The translations under genes and the position numbers were made by a program. A stretch of DNA of 64,000 nt from Actinopolyspora halophila DSM 43834. GTDB taxonomy: Bacteria; Actinomycetota; Actinomycetes; Mycobacteriales; Pseudonocardiaceae. A model generated the notes under the pieces. The model worked only from the letters and a program-made list of their open reading frames with translations. It did no database searches and had not been told where the DNA came from. The stretch spans positions 1,341,275-1,405,274 of the forward strand of contig NZ_AQUI01000002.1 in assembly GCF_000371785.1 (NCBI RefSeq), read 5' to 3'. Shown here in pieces: positions 1 to 9,005 of this stretch (the first letter of the stretch is position 1; each line of letters begins with the position of its first letter).

Positions 1-1
1 G

Positions 2-199
2 GTGGACACGAAGAACGACCACGGAACCGGCTGCACCCTTTCCGCCGCGATAGCCGCGCTGCGCGCACGACGCCCCGACTGGTCGACGGCGGTCCGGGAG
101 GCGAAGGAGTACCTGAGCGGAGCCCTGCGCGCCGCCGACCGGCTCGAAGTGGGCCACGGGCACGGGCCGGTGCACCACTTTCACGACCGATGGAGTTGA
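2..199 (+). CDS. thiD: Hydroxymethylpyrimidine/phosphomethylpyrimidine kinase, C-terminal fragment (truncated by window start)
   Basis: Only the last 65 residues are in the window; the reading frame is open to the left edge, so this is the tail of a longer gene. The stretch [15 protein letters not shown] is the conserved anion-hole/ATP-binding segment of the ThiD/ribokinase-like family, in which HGTGCT is nearly invariant. ThiD phosphorylates HMP and HMP-P in thiamine biosynthesis and salvage in the cytoplasm. The next gene on the same strand is a TenA-family protein, a usual thiamine-salvage partner, 131 bp away. A bifunctional ThiD fusion cannot be excluded because the N-terminal part is missing. 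Confidence 0.75.
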   Translation: MDTKNDHGTGCTLSAAIAALRARRPDWSTAVREAKEYLSGALRAADRLEVGHGHGPVHHFHDRWS

Positions 200-330
200 G
201 GGTGCGCGCGGGCCGGTTCGCCCGGCGGCTCGCGTGAATCACGTGGACAACCCGGCCCGTCGTGGGAGCCGGGACATCGAGAGCAGCCACCGGAACGCCC
301 CGGCTCACACGCCGAGGTGGGAGGAGACCC

Positions 331-1065
331 ATGAATCGTCGACTGCCCGAGCCCGATCCGGACGGTTTCTGCGCCGCCGCATGGGCACACACCGCCGAGC
401 TGCAGGACGCGATCGTGCGCCATCCGTTCAACCTGGCGCTCGCCGACGGAACGCTGCAACGCGACCGCTTCGCGTTCTACATCGTTCAGGACGCACGCTA
501 CCTGTTCGGATTCGCCCGAGCTCTGGCCGCGACGGCGGCACGTGCCGAGGACCCGGCGGACTCCGCTTTCCTCGCGGGCAGCGCGCACGGCGCCCTGGCC
601 GAGGAACGCAGATTGCACGCGGGCTACGTCGAAGAGCTCGGTCTCACCGAGGAGGAGATGTCCGGCATCGAGACCTCGCCGACCTGTTTGGCCTACACCT
701 CGTACCTGCGGGCGAGCGCGCAGAGCGAACCCTACCCGGTGGCGGTCGCCGCGCTGCTGCCGTGCTTCTGGGTGTACCAGCACGTGGGCAGCACGATTCT
801 GGAGCAGACCGGGGACACGTCCGGACACCCCTACGGCAGGTGGATCGACACCTACGCCGACGAGGAGTTCGCCGCGACGGTGCTCGGGGCCAGGGAGCTG
901 ACCGACAGGTTGGCCGCAGCTGCCGACGAGCGAACCCGCGAGCGGATGCTCACGGCTTTCGTCCGGTGCAGCGAGTACGAGTGGCTCTTCTGGAACAGCG
1001 CGTGGGAGAAGCAGGAGTGGCCGACCGCGCGGTGGCTTCCCCGGAGGGGAGACCACGTGGAGTGA
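331..1065 (+). CDS. tenA: TenA-family aminopyrimidine aminohydrolase / thiaminase II-like protein
   Basis: 244 aa, the usual TenA length. TenA enzymes hydrolyse aminopyrimidine breakdown products of thiamine so that the HMP moiety can be reused. Visible family features are an all-helical protein, the LLPCFWVY segment with Cys145 in the position of the catalytic cysteine, and a C-terminal W-E-K..W cluster. The ATG at 331 is chosen because a strong GGGAGGAGA site lies 5-12 bp upstream; an in-frame upstream start at 262 has no such site. It follows thiD on the same strand and probably belongs to the same salvage group. Some TenA homologues of this subclass have diverged substrates, so the exact substrate is inferred. 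Confidence 0.85.
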   Translation: MNRRLPEPDPDGFCAAAWAHTAELQDAIVRHPFNLALADGTLQRDRFAFYIVQDARYLFGFARALAATAARAEDPADSAFLAGSAHGALAEERRLHAGYVEELGLTEEEMSGIETSPTCLAYTSYLRASAQSEPYPVAVAALLPCFWVYQHVGSTILEQTGDTSGHPYGRWIDTYADEEFAATVLGARELTDRLAAAADERTRERMLTAFVRCSEYEWLFWNSAWEKQEWPTARWLPRRGDHVE

Positions 1066-1126
1066 CGTTCGGGGGTGCGCTGCCCGGACCGGGGTGACCG
1101 TTGGCTCGGGCGCCCCGGGCGGGAAC

Positions 1127-1156
1127 CGGCGGGATTCCGGCAGGTGAACCCCGCCG
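1127..1156. terminator. Possible hairpin between convergent genes
   Basis: CGGCGGG (1127-1133) and CCCGCCG (1150-1156) are perfect inverted arms between the convergent tenA-like and pyruvyl-transferase-like genes. There is no T run, as is common in high-GC actinobacteria. Assignment is by position and symmetry only. Confidence 0.3.
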
Positions 1157-1171
1157 AACGCAAGACCCCGA

Positions 1172-2299
1172 TCAGTAGATCCGGCGCGCGAGCGAAACCT
1201 TGGAGGCGTGCAGTTTGCGCAGCGTCCCCGGGTCGAATCCACCCGTCGGTGGCTGGGACATGCTCAGATCCGTGTTCAACGACCACCCCGAGCCGCGTTC
1301 GATCAGCGAACGGTGCTTGTTGGTGTAGTAGTTCGTGTCGATCACGATCGCCGTGCCGCTCGCACCGGCCGCGGCCGCCATCAGATGCATGTGGAAGCGG
1401 GTGGACAACCAGCGTTGCCCCGCTGTTGCGGGCAGACCGTTGTCCATGATCTCGGAGAAGGGGTAGAAACGCGCGCCTGGCAGCTCGTGTTCGACCAGGG
1501 CGAATATCTCCCGGTCCACCCGGGGGATCCCCTCCACGAAACCGACCTGTTCGGAAGGCACTCCCCACTGGCGCAGCGTGTCCAACACGTGCCCTGCGAG
1601 CGCGGGGGCGCTCAGCGTGAGCAGGTCCGACTGGATGCAGACCATGACCTCGGGGACCTGATCGTCCCGGTAGAGCCCGGATCCGGTGTCGAAGAAGAGA
1701 TCGTCGCCCGTGGACGTGACTCCCGCAACGTCGGCCAGTACCTCGGAGGACGGTTCGTCCCGGACGTCGACGACGTCGAAGTGCCGTGCCAGCTCCCGCA
1801 CCAGTGGACGAGCGTCGGCCGCCACGGGAGTGAGTCCCTGCCCGGTCATGGCCAGCCGACCCCCGGAATGCTCGCTGCTGGCCACCGCGGCGGCCAGCAG
1901 TCCGATGTGGTGCGGCCAGATGCCGTTGATGTAGCCGCCTCCGATGATGTGGAACACATCGGCCCGAGCGGCCACCCTGATTCCGGCCACCCAGCGGGGA
2001 GCCATTCCGGGGTTGTCGATCGCCTGCCTGACGAAGGAGGCAACCTGCCAGGGTTCGCCGGACGAGGCCTGCCAGCACAACCGCCAGAAGGTGTCTGTGA
2101 AGCGCACGTTCGGGTGCAGTTCCCCCAGCAGCACCTCGCTGGGCCCCGGATTCGGGCAATCCAGCCACACCGTGGCTTCCGGCGCGTGGTGGGCGAGGTA
2201 CTTCAACCAGGTGGCGGCGATGAGCTCGTCACCGTAGTTGGGATTGCCCGTGGTGCCCACGAGATAGAAGGTGCTGTGCTCCGGGGACGGGTTGTTCAC
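1172..2299 (-). CDS. Polysaccharide pyruvyl transferase family protein
   Basis: 375 aa. The N-terminal GTTGNPNYGDEL (residues about 15-26) is the hallmark nucleotide-binding-like start of the PS_pyruv_trans family (CsaB/WcaK/AmsJ group), followed by HIIGGGYING and a C-terminal STRFHMHLMAA segment typical of this GT-B-like fold. Family members transfer pyruvyl groups to cell-surface or exported glycans. No glycan cluster surrounds it, so the acceptor is unknown. The GTG start at 2299 is preceded by GGAG about 8 bp upstream. It is convergent to the tenA-like gene and stands alone. Confidence 0.85.
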   Translation of the reverse strand: MNNPSPEHSTFYLVGTTGNPNYGDELIAATWLKYLAHHAPEATVWLDCPNPGPSEVLLGELHPNVRFTDTFWRLCWQASSGEPWQVASFVRQAIDNPGMAPRWVAGIRVAARADVFHIIGGGYINGIWPHHIGLLAAAVASSEHSGGRLAMTGQGLTPVAADARPLVRELARHFDVVDVRDEPSSEVLADVAGVTSTGDDLFFDTGSGLYRDDQVPEVMVCIQSDLLTLSAPALAGHVLDTLRQWGVPSEQVGFVEGIPRVDREIFALVEHELPGARFYPFSEIMDNGLPATAGQRWLSTRFHMHLMAAAAGASGTAIVIDTNYYTNKHRSLIERGSGWSLNTDLSMSQPPTGGFDPGTLRKLHASKVSLARRIY

Positions 2300-2373
2300 T
2301 TACGTGCTCCTTGACCGGTCTCGGAGGGCGCTGCTTCTCGAGCGTCCCCTGAGAACGGTCGTCGCGGAGTGAG

Positions 2374-2847
2374 TCACTCGATGCCGAGTTCCCCGGTGAC
2401 GTTCAACAGGCGCGCTCTTGCCCTTCCGAAGCGTACCGCGCAGTCGGAAGCGCAGAGCTCAACCCGTTTTTCCCACCTGCTCGTGGTGGTGCCGAACGAG
2501 CGTTCCGCGTCCTCCCAGGTAGGAGGTGCCTGTGGGGTTTCCGCAGCGGGAAGGGTGTCCTCCCCGTCCGCTTCCCGCTCCTGCCGTGCCGGAGGGGAGT
2601 CCCACTCGTGCGTCTCCGGGGAGGACGTCGACTCGGGGCTCCGCCGTTTCGTGGAGGTTCGCTCCGCGGTGGGGGAGACGCCGGGGCGGGTCCGGTTGGA
2701 CCGCCCCGGACGCGCTGCCCTTCTGCCGCTCCTGCGGCTTTCGCGACGCAACAGCGGTACGAACACCGCGGCGGCGAGGCCGAAACCGACGAGGAAGGTA
2801 AGCACCAGCATGTCGATGGCGGGGAAGGTGGACTGCGCCAATGGCAT
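2374..2847 (-). CDS. Small single-pass membrane protein of the DivIVA-like cluster
   Basis: 157 aa from the ATG at 2847, which has GGAGA about 8 bp upstream; an in-frame TTG at 2862 is less likely. One N-terminal membrane segment (about residues 11-33, IDMLVLTFLVGFGLAAAVF) is followed by an Arg/Ser/Thr-rich, probably disordered cytoplasmic tail and a C-terminal charged helix. No known domain is recognised. It begins 22 bp after the stop of a DivIVA-like gene on the same strand and is the last gene of that cluster, suggesting a membrane partner of the coiled-coil proteins. It is analogous in design to the 229-aa membrane protein upstream in the same cluster. Confidence 0.6.
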   Translation of the reverse strand: MPLAQSTFPAIDMLVLTFLVGFGLAAAVFVPLLRRESRRSGRRAARPGRSNRTRPGVSPTAERTSTKRRSPESTSSPETHEWDSPPARQEREADGEDTLPAAETPQAPPTWEDAERSFGTTTSRWEKRVELCASDCAVRFGRARARLLNVTGELGIE

Positions 2848-2868
2848 GATGTCTCTCCACAACGTCGT

Positions 2869-3972
2869 TCAGTTACGAGCCGCCGGACCGGTGGTGTCCG
2901 TTCCGTGGGGCTTCCGCCCGGGATCGGACTCCTCGTCCTGACTGAGGGACTGCGCCGTGGCGTCCGTCGTGAACTCCCGGGAGTTCTCGCCGTCGGGAGG
3001 TCCGTTCGGATCGCGGTAGACGGATTCGGGGGACTCGAAGTAGGTGATCTCCGCTTTCGCCGGATCCCCCCACTGGACGGGCAACCACATCTGTCCGTCC
3101 GGGACCTCGTCCTCCACCGGAGCCTCCGCCGGGGGGTCCTTCGAGAGCTGCTCCGGGATCGACCGGTTATCGCTCCGCTCGTCAGAACCCACGCTCTCGA
3201 CGGTGTTCCGCTGCAGCGAGGTCACCGAGGACCCGATCCTGTCGGTGGCCGTGTCCAGTGCGGTCAGCACTTGGGTGCGGAGCGCTTCCAGTTCCGAGCG
3301 GTTGTGCTCGATCTCCTCGAGAACGCGTTGCCGGTAGTTCTCGGTTTCGGTTTCGCGGCGTGTGCACTCCTGCCGCGTCCGCTCGTCGAGTTCCGCGGCC
3401 TGCTGTTCGGCCGAGCTCATCAGCGACTTGTACGCGTCCCGAATCGAACGGCGCATCCGCTGTTCCCGCTCGTGCAGTTCTTTCAGCTGATGCGTCCGTT
3501 CCCGGTTCAGCTGATCGCGTCGTCTCTCTATCTCGGCCAGTACCTGTTCGCACTGCTCGTGCAGTTCTCCGGCAGTGCCCTCTGCCTGTTCGATCAGCTG
3601 GTCGGCCTCGGTCTCGGCCGCCCCACGAATGATCTCGGCTTCGTGCCTGGCCTGCTCGCGCAGTGTCTGCAGCTCCTCCTCGGCCATGTTCAGCATTTCC
3701 TGCACACGCTGGGAGGCCACGGGCAATCCGGTGTCGGAGGTCTCCAGGTGACGCAGCCGCTGCTGGGTCGCGTTGAGTTCCTCACGGGTCCGGTCGTAGA
3801 GCGCCCGCAGATCCGAGTTGAGCCGGGCGGCCTCGTTGCGGTCGATGGTGACCAGTTCCAGCTGGTTCTCCAGCACTTCGAGGTGCTCGAGGACCTGGTC
3901 CCGGTGAAAACCGCGGAACGTGACGTCGAATCCCGGCCGGAGTGGCACTACGGCGTCGGCGGCGTCTTCCAT
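2869..3972 (-). CDS. DivIVA/Wag31-like coiled-coil protein (paralogue 1)
   Basis: 367 aa. The N-terminus has the DivIVA lipid-binding-domain signature: VPLRPGFD, FRGF, then QVLEHLEVLENQ with TIDRNEAARLN. A long, highly charged coiled coil (about residues 25-260, many Q/E/R heptads) follows, then an acidic Pro-rich tail. DivIVA-family proteins assemble at curved membrane and organise polar growth or septation in actinobacteria. It lacks any catalytic motif. It shares N-terminal sequence, spacing and coiled-coil layout with the gene at 4830-5912, so the two are paralogues. The ATG at 3972 is used because the equivalent MED start occurs in the paralogue. True Wag31 is shorter and usually sits beside the dcw cluster, so this is probably a specialised copy. 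Confidence 0.8.
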   Translation of the reverse strand: MEDAADAVVPLRPGFDVTFRGFHRDQVLEHLEVLENQLELVTIDRNEAARLNSDLRALYDRTREELNATQQRLRHLETSDTGLPVASQRVQEMLNMAEEELQTLREQARHEAEIIRGAAETEADQLIEQAEGTAGELHEQCEQVLAEIERRRDQLNRERTHQLKELHEREQRMRRSIRDAYKSLMSSAEQQAAELDERTRQECTRRETETENYRQRVLEEIEHNRSELEALRTQVLTALDTATDRIGSSVTSLQRNTVESVGSDERSDNRSIPEQLSKDPPAEAPVEDEVPDGQMWLPVQWGDPAKAEITYFESPESVYRDPNGPPDGENSREFTTDATAQSLSQDEESDPGRKPHGTDTTGPAARN

Positions 3973-4135
3973 GTCGAATCCTCCTGTCCGCCACTGCCCC
4001 TGCGAAGTCGGTTCGATATTCGAAAAGAGTGGATGTGTCGTCGGAGCGCCGCCCGGCGAACGGGGGAGGAACCGTGAAGCGGGAACGGTTTCCCCCGTTC
4101 GCGGGGGTGGTTTCGGTTCTTTCGTACCGACTCGG

Positions 4136-4825
4136 TCAGCTCTCCGGTCGGTGTCCGTTGGTCGAGGGTTCCGCTTCTTCCGTGCGCAGTTCTCCGGTCA
4201 GCCTGCTGCGGAGCTGATCCAATCGGTTCTTGCTGTCGTCCAGCGCCTCCATGTACTCGCGGCGGAACCGTTCGGCGATTTCCTGACTGCCGAAGTCCAG
4301 GTGCTCCGTGGAGAAGTGCTGCGTCCTGTTCTGTTCCTGGTTCCGTTCCCGCGGGGATTCGTCGTTCTGCTCCCGTGGGGGTTCGCTCGGACGACCGCTC
4401 TCGGTCGTTGTTTCCGTTCGCGTGGTGCTGTCCCGGTCGGGCATCTCGTTCCGTGCGGTCGGTCGGGGTTGGTCGGGTACCGTCTCGGGGTCGGGGAACA
4501 CGCCGGGGGAGGGCGGTCGGGGTGTTTCGGCGGAGGGGTTCGTGTTGGAGGTGACCGGGGTGGTCTCGGTTCCTCCCGTGGGTCCTTCCTCCGTGCTTCC
4601 CGTTCCTACCCTGCGTGGTTGACCGTTTCGGCCCGTGCCGGTGAGCAGGGCCGTGGAAGTGGTCAGCCTGGCCAGTTGGCTGCGCAGACGTGCTTGGTGG
4701 CGCCGTGCCCGAACCAGCAGTACCGTCGCTGGGATCGCGGTGATCAGCGCTCCGCACAGCACCGCGAGCCCCAGCCGGAGAAATCGCTCTCCGGCCGGAC
4801 CCCATGACGTCAGTTCAGCAAGCAT
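4136..4825 (-). CDS. Membrane-anchored protein of the DivIVA-like cluster
   Basis: 229 aa. One N-terminal membrane helix (about residues 15-38) is followed by a basic coiled segment, a long Thr/Glu/Pro/Arg-rich low-complexity region, and a C-terminal charged helical segment (FRREYMEALDDSKNRLDQL). No known domain is recognised. It begins just after the stop of the 360-aa DivIVA-like protein (4 bp gap), so the two are almost certainly cotranscribed and probably interact. The layout of membrane helix, disordered spacer and terminal helix resembles a receptor or tether for a cytoplasmic coiled-coil scaffold; that role is inference. Confidence 0.65.
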   Translation of the reverse strand: MLAELTSWGPAGERFLRLGLAVLCGALITAIPATVLLVRARRHQARLRSQLARLTTSTALLTGTGRNGQPRRVGTGSTEEGPTGGTETTPVTSNTNPSAETPRPPSPGVFPDPETVPDQPRPTARNEMPDRDSTTRTETTTESGRPSEPPREQNDESPRERNQEQNRTQHFSTEHLDFGSQEIAERFRREYMEALDDSKNRLDQLRSRLTGELRTEEAEPSTNGHRPES

Positions 4826-4829
4826 CGAA

Positions 4830-5912
4830 TCAGTGTCCGTATTCGACTGAATAGGGTTGGTTTCCGCCGTCCGTTCCCCGCGTCCCCGTGCGGTTCAGCA
4901 CGGGAACCTCCTCGTGCACCGGGTCGTCCTCGGTGACCGGATCGAGCGGGATCGGACGGTTGAGCGCGTCCGATGCCCCATGACCCGGTTGAGCGGGTAT
5001 CCCGCCGTCAGCGGGTTCCGCGGCCGAACGCCCGGTGTTGTGCTGCGGCGTGGGAGCGGGGTGTCCGTTGTCCGCCGCGGCGGGGTCCTCCGCCGCGGCG
5101 GTCCCGGTGCTCGGTTCGGACGTCTGGTCGACGACCAGCAGTGGCTTCAACTGCTCGTCGAGAACCGTGCGCTGCTGGCCGATGAAGTTCGCGGCCGCGT
5201 CCACGTTCTGCAGCAGCCTGCTCCGCATCTCCTCCAGCTGTTCCGCCCTGGAGCGCAGGTCGGACATGAGTTCGGAATGCTTGCGAAGGGTTCCCTCCTC
5301 CAGCTCCGCGCACTGCTCCCTGGTGTTCTGGAGCAGTTCGTCGGCTTCCTTGCGTGCAGCGTTCAACGCTTCCTCGTAGGTGTTGTTGTAAACGTGCTGC
5401 AGCTGGTCCGCCTTGGAGTCGAGGTCGGCAGAGCGTGCCGCGTGCTCCTCGTCCATGTGCTGGCGGCGCCGTTCGAGGTCGTCGACGAGCTCGGCGCACT
5501 CCTTGCGGAGTTCGGCAGCCCGGTTCTCCGCCTCGCTCCTGATCTGCTCCGCGTCGTTCTCGGCGACCCCGCGGACCGTTTCGGCTTCCCGGTTGGCGTG
5601 TTCGCGGATGGCCGTGGCTTCCTCCTCGGCCATGTTGAGCATGTGCTGCATCCGCGCCGTGGCGTACGGTTGTCCCGTCTCGGCGTTCTGGAGTCGTTTG
5701 AGTTCTCCGGTCGTCTCCTCCATCTGCCTGCGGGTCTCGTCGGTGATACGCCGCTGGTCCTCGTTCAGCCGAATGGCCTCGTCGCGGTCGGTGACGAGGA
5801 TTCGGATCTGGTCCTCGAGCAGTTCGATATGTTCCAAAACCTGTTTTCGGTTGAATCCGCGGAACTCGTTATCGAACCCCGGCCTGAGGGGAACGATGGC
5901 CTCGTCTTCCAT
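4830..5912 (-). CDS. DivIVA/Wag31-like coiled-coil protein (paralogue 2)
   Basis: 360 aa. The N-terminal segment VPLRPGFDNEFRGF then QVLEHIELLEDQ matches the DivIVA lipid-binding domain and parallels the 2869-3972 protein nearly residue for residue, followed by about 220 residues of charged coiled coil and a Pro/Ala/Glu-rich tail. It is the first gene of the four-gene cluster. The ATG at 5912 gives the MED N-terminus seen in the paralogue; MRWT upstream is a possible alternative. The 5913-6203 gap separating it from a divergent oxidoreductase is the AT-richest stretch of the neighbourhood and contains a TAAGAT hexamer (complement of 5951-5956), a candidate -10 element for this operon. Confidence 0.8.
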   Translation of the reverse strand: MEDEAIVPLRPGFDNEFRGFNRKQVLEHIELLEDQIRILVTDRDEAIRLNEDQRRITDETRRQMEETTGELKRLQNAETGQPYATARMQHMLNMAEEEATAIREHANREAETVRGVAENDAEQIRSEAENRAAELRKECAELVDDLERRRQHMDEEHAARSADLDSKADQLQHVYNNTYEEALNAARKEADELLQNTREQCAELEEGTLRKHSELMSDLRSRAEQLEEMRSRLLQNVDAAANFIGQQRTVLDEQLKPLLVVDQTSEPSTGTAAAEDPAAADNGHPAPTPQHNTGRSAAEPADGGIPAQPGHGASDALNRPIPLDPVTEDDPVHEEVPVLNRTGTRGTDGGNQPYSVEYGH

Positions 5913-6203
5913 AGTCCACCGCATTTCCGATCGAAACTGTGCTGAGCTGTATCTTAGGTGGGTTCGGGTGCCCGTTTGTTCAAGCTTGCTGTGCACGTCT
6001 GCGTTCTCACTCGAACGAGCGACGTGCGGCAAATATGAAGGATTTATTCCTATTTTTCGAAAATTACTTCGGAGATCTCTTCCCGCTCGGAGTTCCGGTA
6101 TCGGGGGACCCGGCCTCTCCCGACGTCCGGGTGGCAGCGCGCTCGCTCGGTCACCCCGCCCCGGCCGGGAACAATCGTCGGGGACGAAGGGTTGTACCCG
6201 ACT

Positions 6204-7307
6204 ATGGATTCCGTCGCTAACCCGGACCGCACCTCGCTGGGCGACACCCCGGACGGGGAGATCACGGCGCGGATCGCGGGAGTCGCCCGTGGCCGGTCGC
6301 CCGTTCCGCTCTCGGTGCTCGACCTCGCCCCGGTTTCGGTGGACACCGACGCCTCCGAGGCGTTGCTCACCTCCACGGAACTGGCCAAGGCCACCGAGCG
6401 ATGGGGGTTCCACCGCTACTGGGTCGCCGAACACCACGGGATGCCCGGCATCGCCAGCTCCTCACCCGCCGTGCTGCTCGCCCACCTGGCGTCGGCGACC
6501 AGCTCGCTGCGGCTCGGCTCCGGCGGCGTGATGCTGCCCAACCACGCGCCACTGGTCGTGGCCGAGCAGTTCGGGATGCTCGAAGCGCTGCACCCGGGCA
6601 GGTTCGACCTCGGCCTCGGACGGGCTCCCGGGACCGACCAGGGAACCGCGCGGGCGCTGCGCCGCACCAGCGGCCCGCCGTCCGCGGACGAGTTCCCCCA
6701 GCAGCTGGGTGAACTGCTGGGATTTCTCCGGGACGAGCTACCCATCGATCACCCCCACGTGGATGTGCACGCGGTCCCGCGGGAGACCCAGCCCGTCGTC
6801 TGGCTGCTCGGTTCCAGCGACTACGGCGCCGGGCTCGCGGCCTCGCTCGGACTGCCGTTCTCGTTCGCGCACCACTTCGCGTCCTCGAACACGGTCCCGG
6901 CCCTGGAGCTCTACCGGGACTCCTTCCAGCCGTCGGGCGTGCTCGACCGTCCGTACGCGATGGTCGGTGCCCAGGTCATCGCGGCGGACACGCACGAACA
7001 GGCCCTGCACCTGGCCCGTCCGATCGCGCTGAGCATGTTGCGGCTCCGTTCCGGCGATCCCGGGAGGTTGCCGACCCCCGAGGAGGCGGCCTCCCACGAG
7101 CTCACCGAGCGTGAGCAGGCGTTCATCGACAACTGGCTGGCCGAGGCCATCTACGGCACCCCCGAGACCGTGCGGGAGGAGCTGGACGCGCTCGGGGAGC
7201 GAACCGGGGCGGACGAAATCATGATCACGGCGAACATCGCCGACCGGAAGGCGAAGCTGCGTTCCTACGAGCTGATCGCCGAGGCCTACCGCCTGCCGGG
7301 GACGTAG
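6204..7307 (+). CDS. LLM-class flavin-dependent oxidoreductase (luciferase-like)
   Basis: 367 aa with the bacterial luciferase-like monooxygenase fold. Visible family segments are SVLDLAPVS at the N-terminus, [32 protein letters not shown] and [13 protein letters not shown]. These proteins use reduced flavin supplied by a reductase to oxidise small substrates; the substrate here cannot be read from sequence. It matches the alkanal/MsnO8-like subgroup. The ATG at 6204 is preferred over an in-frame TTG at 6192 because GAAGGG sits too close to the TTG. It is divergent from the DivIVA-like operon and appears monocistronic. Confidence 0.85.
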   Translation: MDSVANPDRTSLGDTPDGEITARIAGVARGRSPVPLSVLDLAPVSVDTDASEALLTSTELAKATERWGFHRYWVAEHHGMPGIASSSPAVLLAHLASATSSLRLGSGGVMLPNHAPLVVAEQFGMLEALHPGRFDLGLGRAPGTDQGTARALRRTSGPPSADEFPQQLGELLGFLRDELPIDHPHVDVHAVPRETQPVVWLLGSSDYGAGLAASLGLPFSFAHHFASSNTVPALELYRDSFQPSGVLDRPYAMVGAQVIAADTHEQALHLARPIALSMLRLRSGDPGRLPTPEEAASHELTEREQAFIDNWLAEAIYGTPETVREELDALGERTGADEIMITANIADRKAKLRSYELIAEAYRLPGT

Positions 7308-7559
7308 CGACACGACGAGACGTCCAGCGGTCGGGTGATCTCCGTCTGGCGCATGCTGTGACGTGGGCGGTGCCACTCTCGGCGTCAGGTAGTCGCGAGC
7401 GGCGCGAAGGCGTGGCGTACGGTTTCCAACGATGGGCAGCCACGGTGTCCCGCCTCATCCGTCGGGCTGCGGTCGGCGGCCGAGCCTTCGTCCTGGAGCG
7501 GGACGAACATCGCTGCCGCGGTCCTGGTGGAGGCACGAGGCGGGATTGAGGGAGTTGTC

Positions 7560-7943
7560 GTGAAGCCGAGTGTTCTGCTGGCCGGTTACCGGGTGATGGC
7601 GTACGTGACGGCCGTGCTGCTGATCGCGTTGTGCGTGGCCATGGTGGGTAAGTACGGCTGGCCGAGTGGTACCGACGTTCAGCACGTCGGTGAGGCAGCC
7701 ACTACCGCGATCGGTATCGCCCACGGATGGTTGTACATGGTCTATCTGGTGCTGGCCCTGCTGATCACCCGGTTGCTGCGGGTTCCGGTCGGTCCGATGC
7801 TGTTGGTCCTGTTGGCCGGGACGATCCCCTTCGGCGCCTTCTTCGCCGAGCGCAGGGTGGTCCAGTGGTTCCGCACGTGGAACGCAGCGAAGTCCGGTCC
7901 CGGTGCAGGGGCCGCCGAGCAGACCGGGTCGGCACACTCATGA
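7560..7943 (+). CDS. DUF3817 integral membrane protein
   Basis: 127 aa with three predicted membrane helices. The segment AHGWLYMVYLVLALLITR and the flanking helices match the DUF3817 family of small actinobacterial membrane proteins of unknown function. The GTG at 7560 is chosen because GAGGGAG lies 6-12 bp upstream. Its stop overlaps the ctaB start (ATGA), so the two are translationally coupled; DUF3817 genes are often found near respiratory genes, but a role in heme O delivery is only inference. Confidence 0.85.
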   Translation: MKPSVLLAGYRVMAYVTAVLLIALCVAMVGKYGWPSGTDVQHVGEAATTAIGIAHGWLYMVYLVLALLITRLLRVPVGPMLLVLLAGTIPFGAFFAERRVVQWFRTWNAAKSGPGAGAAEQTGSAHS

Positions 7944-8875
7944 CAACCACGAAGCAATCCGTCCAGGGCGAGACGACGTCGGGCAGAGCGGGAGTCCGCG
8001 GCCTGCTCGGTGCCTACCTCTCGCTGACCAAACCGCGCGTCATCGAGCAGCTGCTGGTGACCACGATCCCGGCGATGTTCCTCGCCGAACGAGGGATCCC
8101 CTCGCTCTGGCTGGTGCTGATCACCCTGGTCGGCGGGACCATGGCAGCGGGCAGCGCCAACGCGCTGAACTGCGTGGTCGATTCCGACATCGACGCGGTC
8201 ATGGACCGGACCAAGTCGCGCCCCCTGGTCAGTTACCGCATTTCGCGTGGACACGCGCTCGTGTTCAGCATCGCTCTCAGCGTGCTGTCCTTCGCCGTTC
8301 TCTGGGCGGGAGCCAACGTGCTGGCGGCGGCTCTGGCCTTGTCGGCCACGCTGTTCTACGTCTTCGTGTACACCCTGCTGCTCAAGCGGCGCACCGCGCA
8401 GAACATCGTCTGGGGCGGTGCTGCCGGGTGCATGCCGGTGCTGGTCGGCTGGGCCGCCGTGGCGAACACGGTGGAATGGCCCGCTCTGGTGATGTTCGCG
8501 GTGGTCTTCCTGTGGACCCCGCCGCACTTCTGGTCCCTGGCGATGAAGTACCGCGAGGACTACGAACGTGCCGCCGTGCCGATGTTGCCCGTCGTGGCCA
8601 CCCCGCGTCAGGTGTCCGTGCGGATCCTCGCCTATTCGTGGGCGACGGTGGCCAGCACGCTGTTGCTGATCCCGGTGACCAGCTGGATCTACGTCGCCTG
8701 GGCGGTGATCGTCGGAGTCACCTTCCTGGTCATGGCTCACCGGCTGCACAGCGGGATAAGCCGGGGGCACGAGGTCAATCCGATGAAGCTGTTCCACCTG
8801 TCGAACAGTTATCTCACCGGGTTGTTCCTGGCCATCGCGGTCGACGCCGCGGTGGGGCTGCCGGTACTGGCCTGA
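7940..8875 (+). CDS. ctaB: Protoheme IX farnesyltransferase (heme O synthase)
   Basis: 311 aa polytopic UbiA-family prenyltransferase. It converts heme B to heme O by adding the farnesyl group from farnesyl-PP, the first step of heme A synthesis for cytochrome oxidase. The first Asp-rich motif is at about residues 77-95 (NCVVDSDIDAVMDRT), the second at about 203-210 (KYREDYER), and WTPPHFWSLA is a CtaB signature. Eight to nine membrane helices are expected. The ATG overlaps the upstream stop codon. A strong symmetric hairpin follows the stop. Confidence 0.92.
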   Translation: MTTTKQSVQGETTSGRAGVRGLLGAYLSLTKPRVIEQLLVTTIPAMFLAERGIPSLWLVLITLVGGTMAAGSANALNCVVDSDIDAVMDRTKSRPLVSYRISRGHALVFSIALSVLSFAVLWAGANVLAAALALSATLFYVFVYTLLLKRRTAQNIVWGGAAGCMPVLVGWAAVANTVEWPALVMFAVVFLWTPPHFWSLAMKYREDYERAAVPMLPVVATPRQVSVRILAYSWATVASTLLLIPVTSWIYVAWAVIVGVTFLVMAHRLHSGISRGHEVNPMKLFHLSNSYLTGLFLAIAVDAAVGLPVLA

Positions 8876-8917
8876 CAGGGCTTTGCCGTCGCGGTTGTCG
8901 TGGGGGCCTGCTGCTCG

Positions 8918-8957
8918 GCCGGACCTCCCGCGGGCTCTCGCCTCGGGGAGGTCCGGC
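8918..8957. terminator. Bidirectional hairpin terminator between ctaB and the MHS transporter
   Basis: Perfect 12-bp inverted arms, GCCGGACCTCCC (8918-8929) and GGGAGGTCCGGC (8946-8957), with a 16-nt loop, placed between two convergent genes. No T tract is present, as is common for actinobacterial terminators. Confidence 0.6.
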
Positions 8958-9005
8958 GTCGAGCGGGCACCGTGGCTTACCCGGAGCCCGGGTGCGTGCG
9001 GTGCC

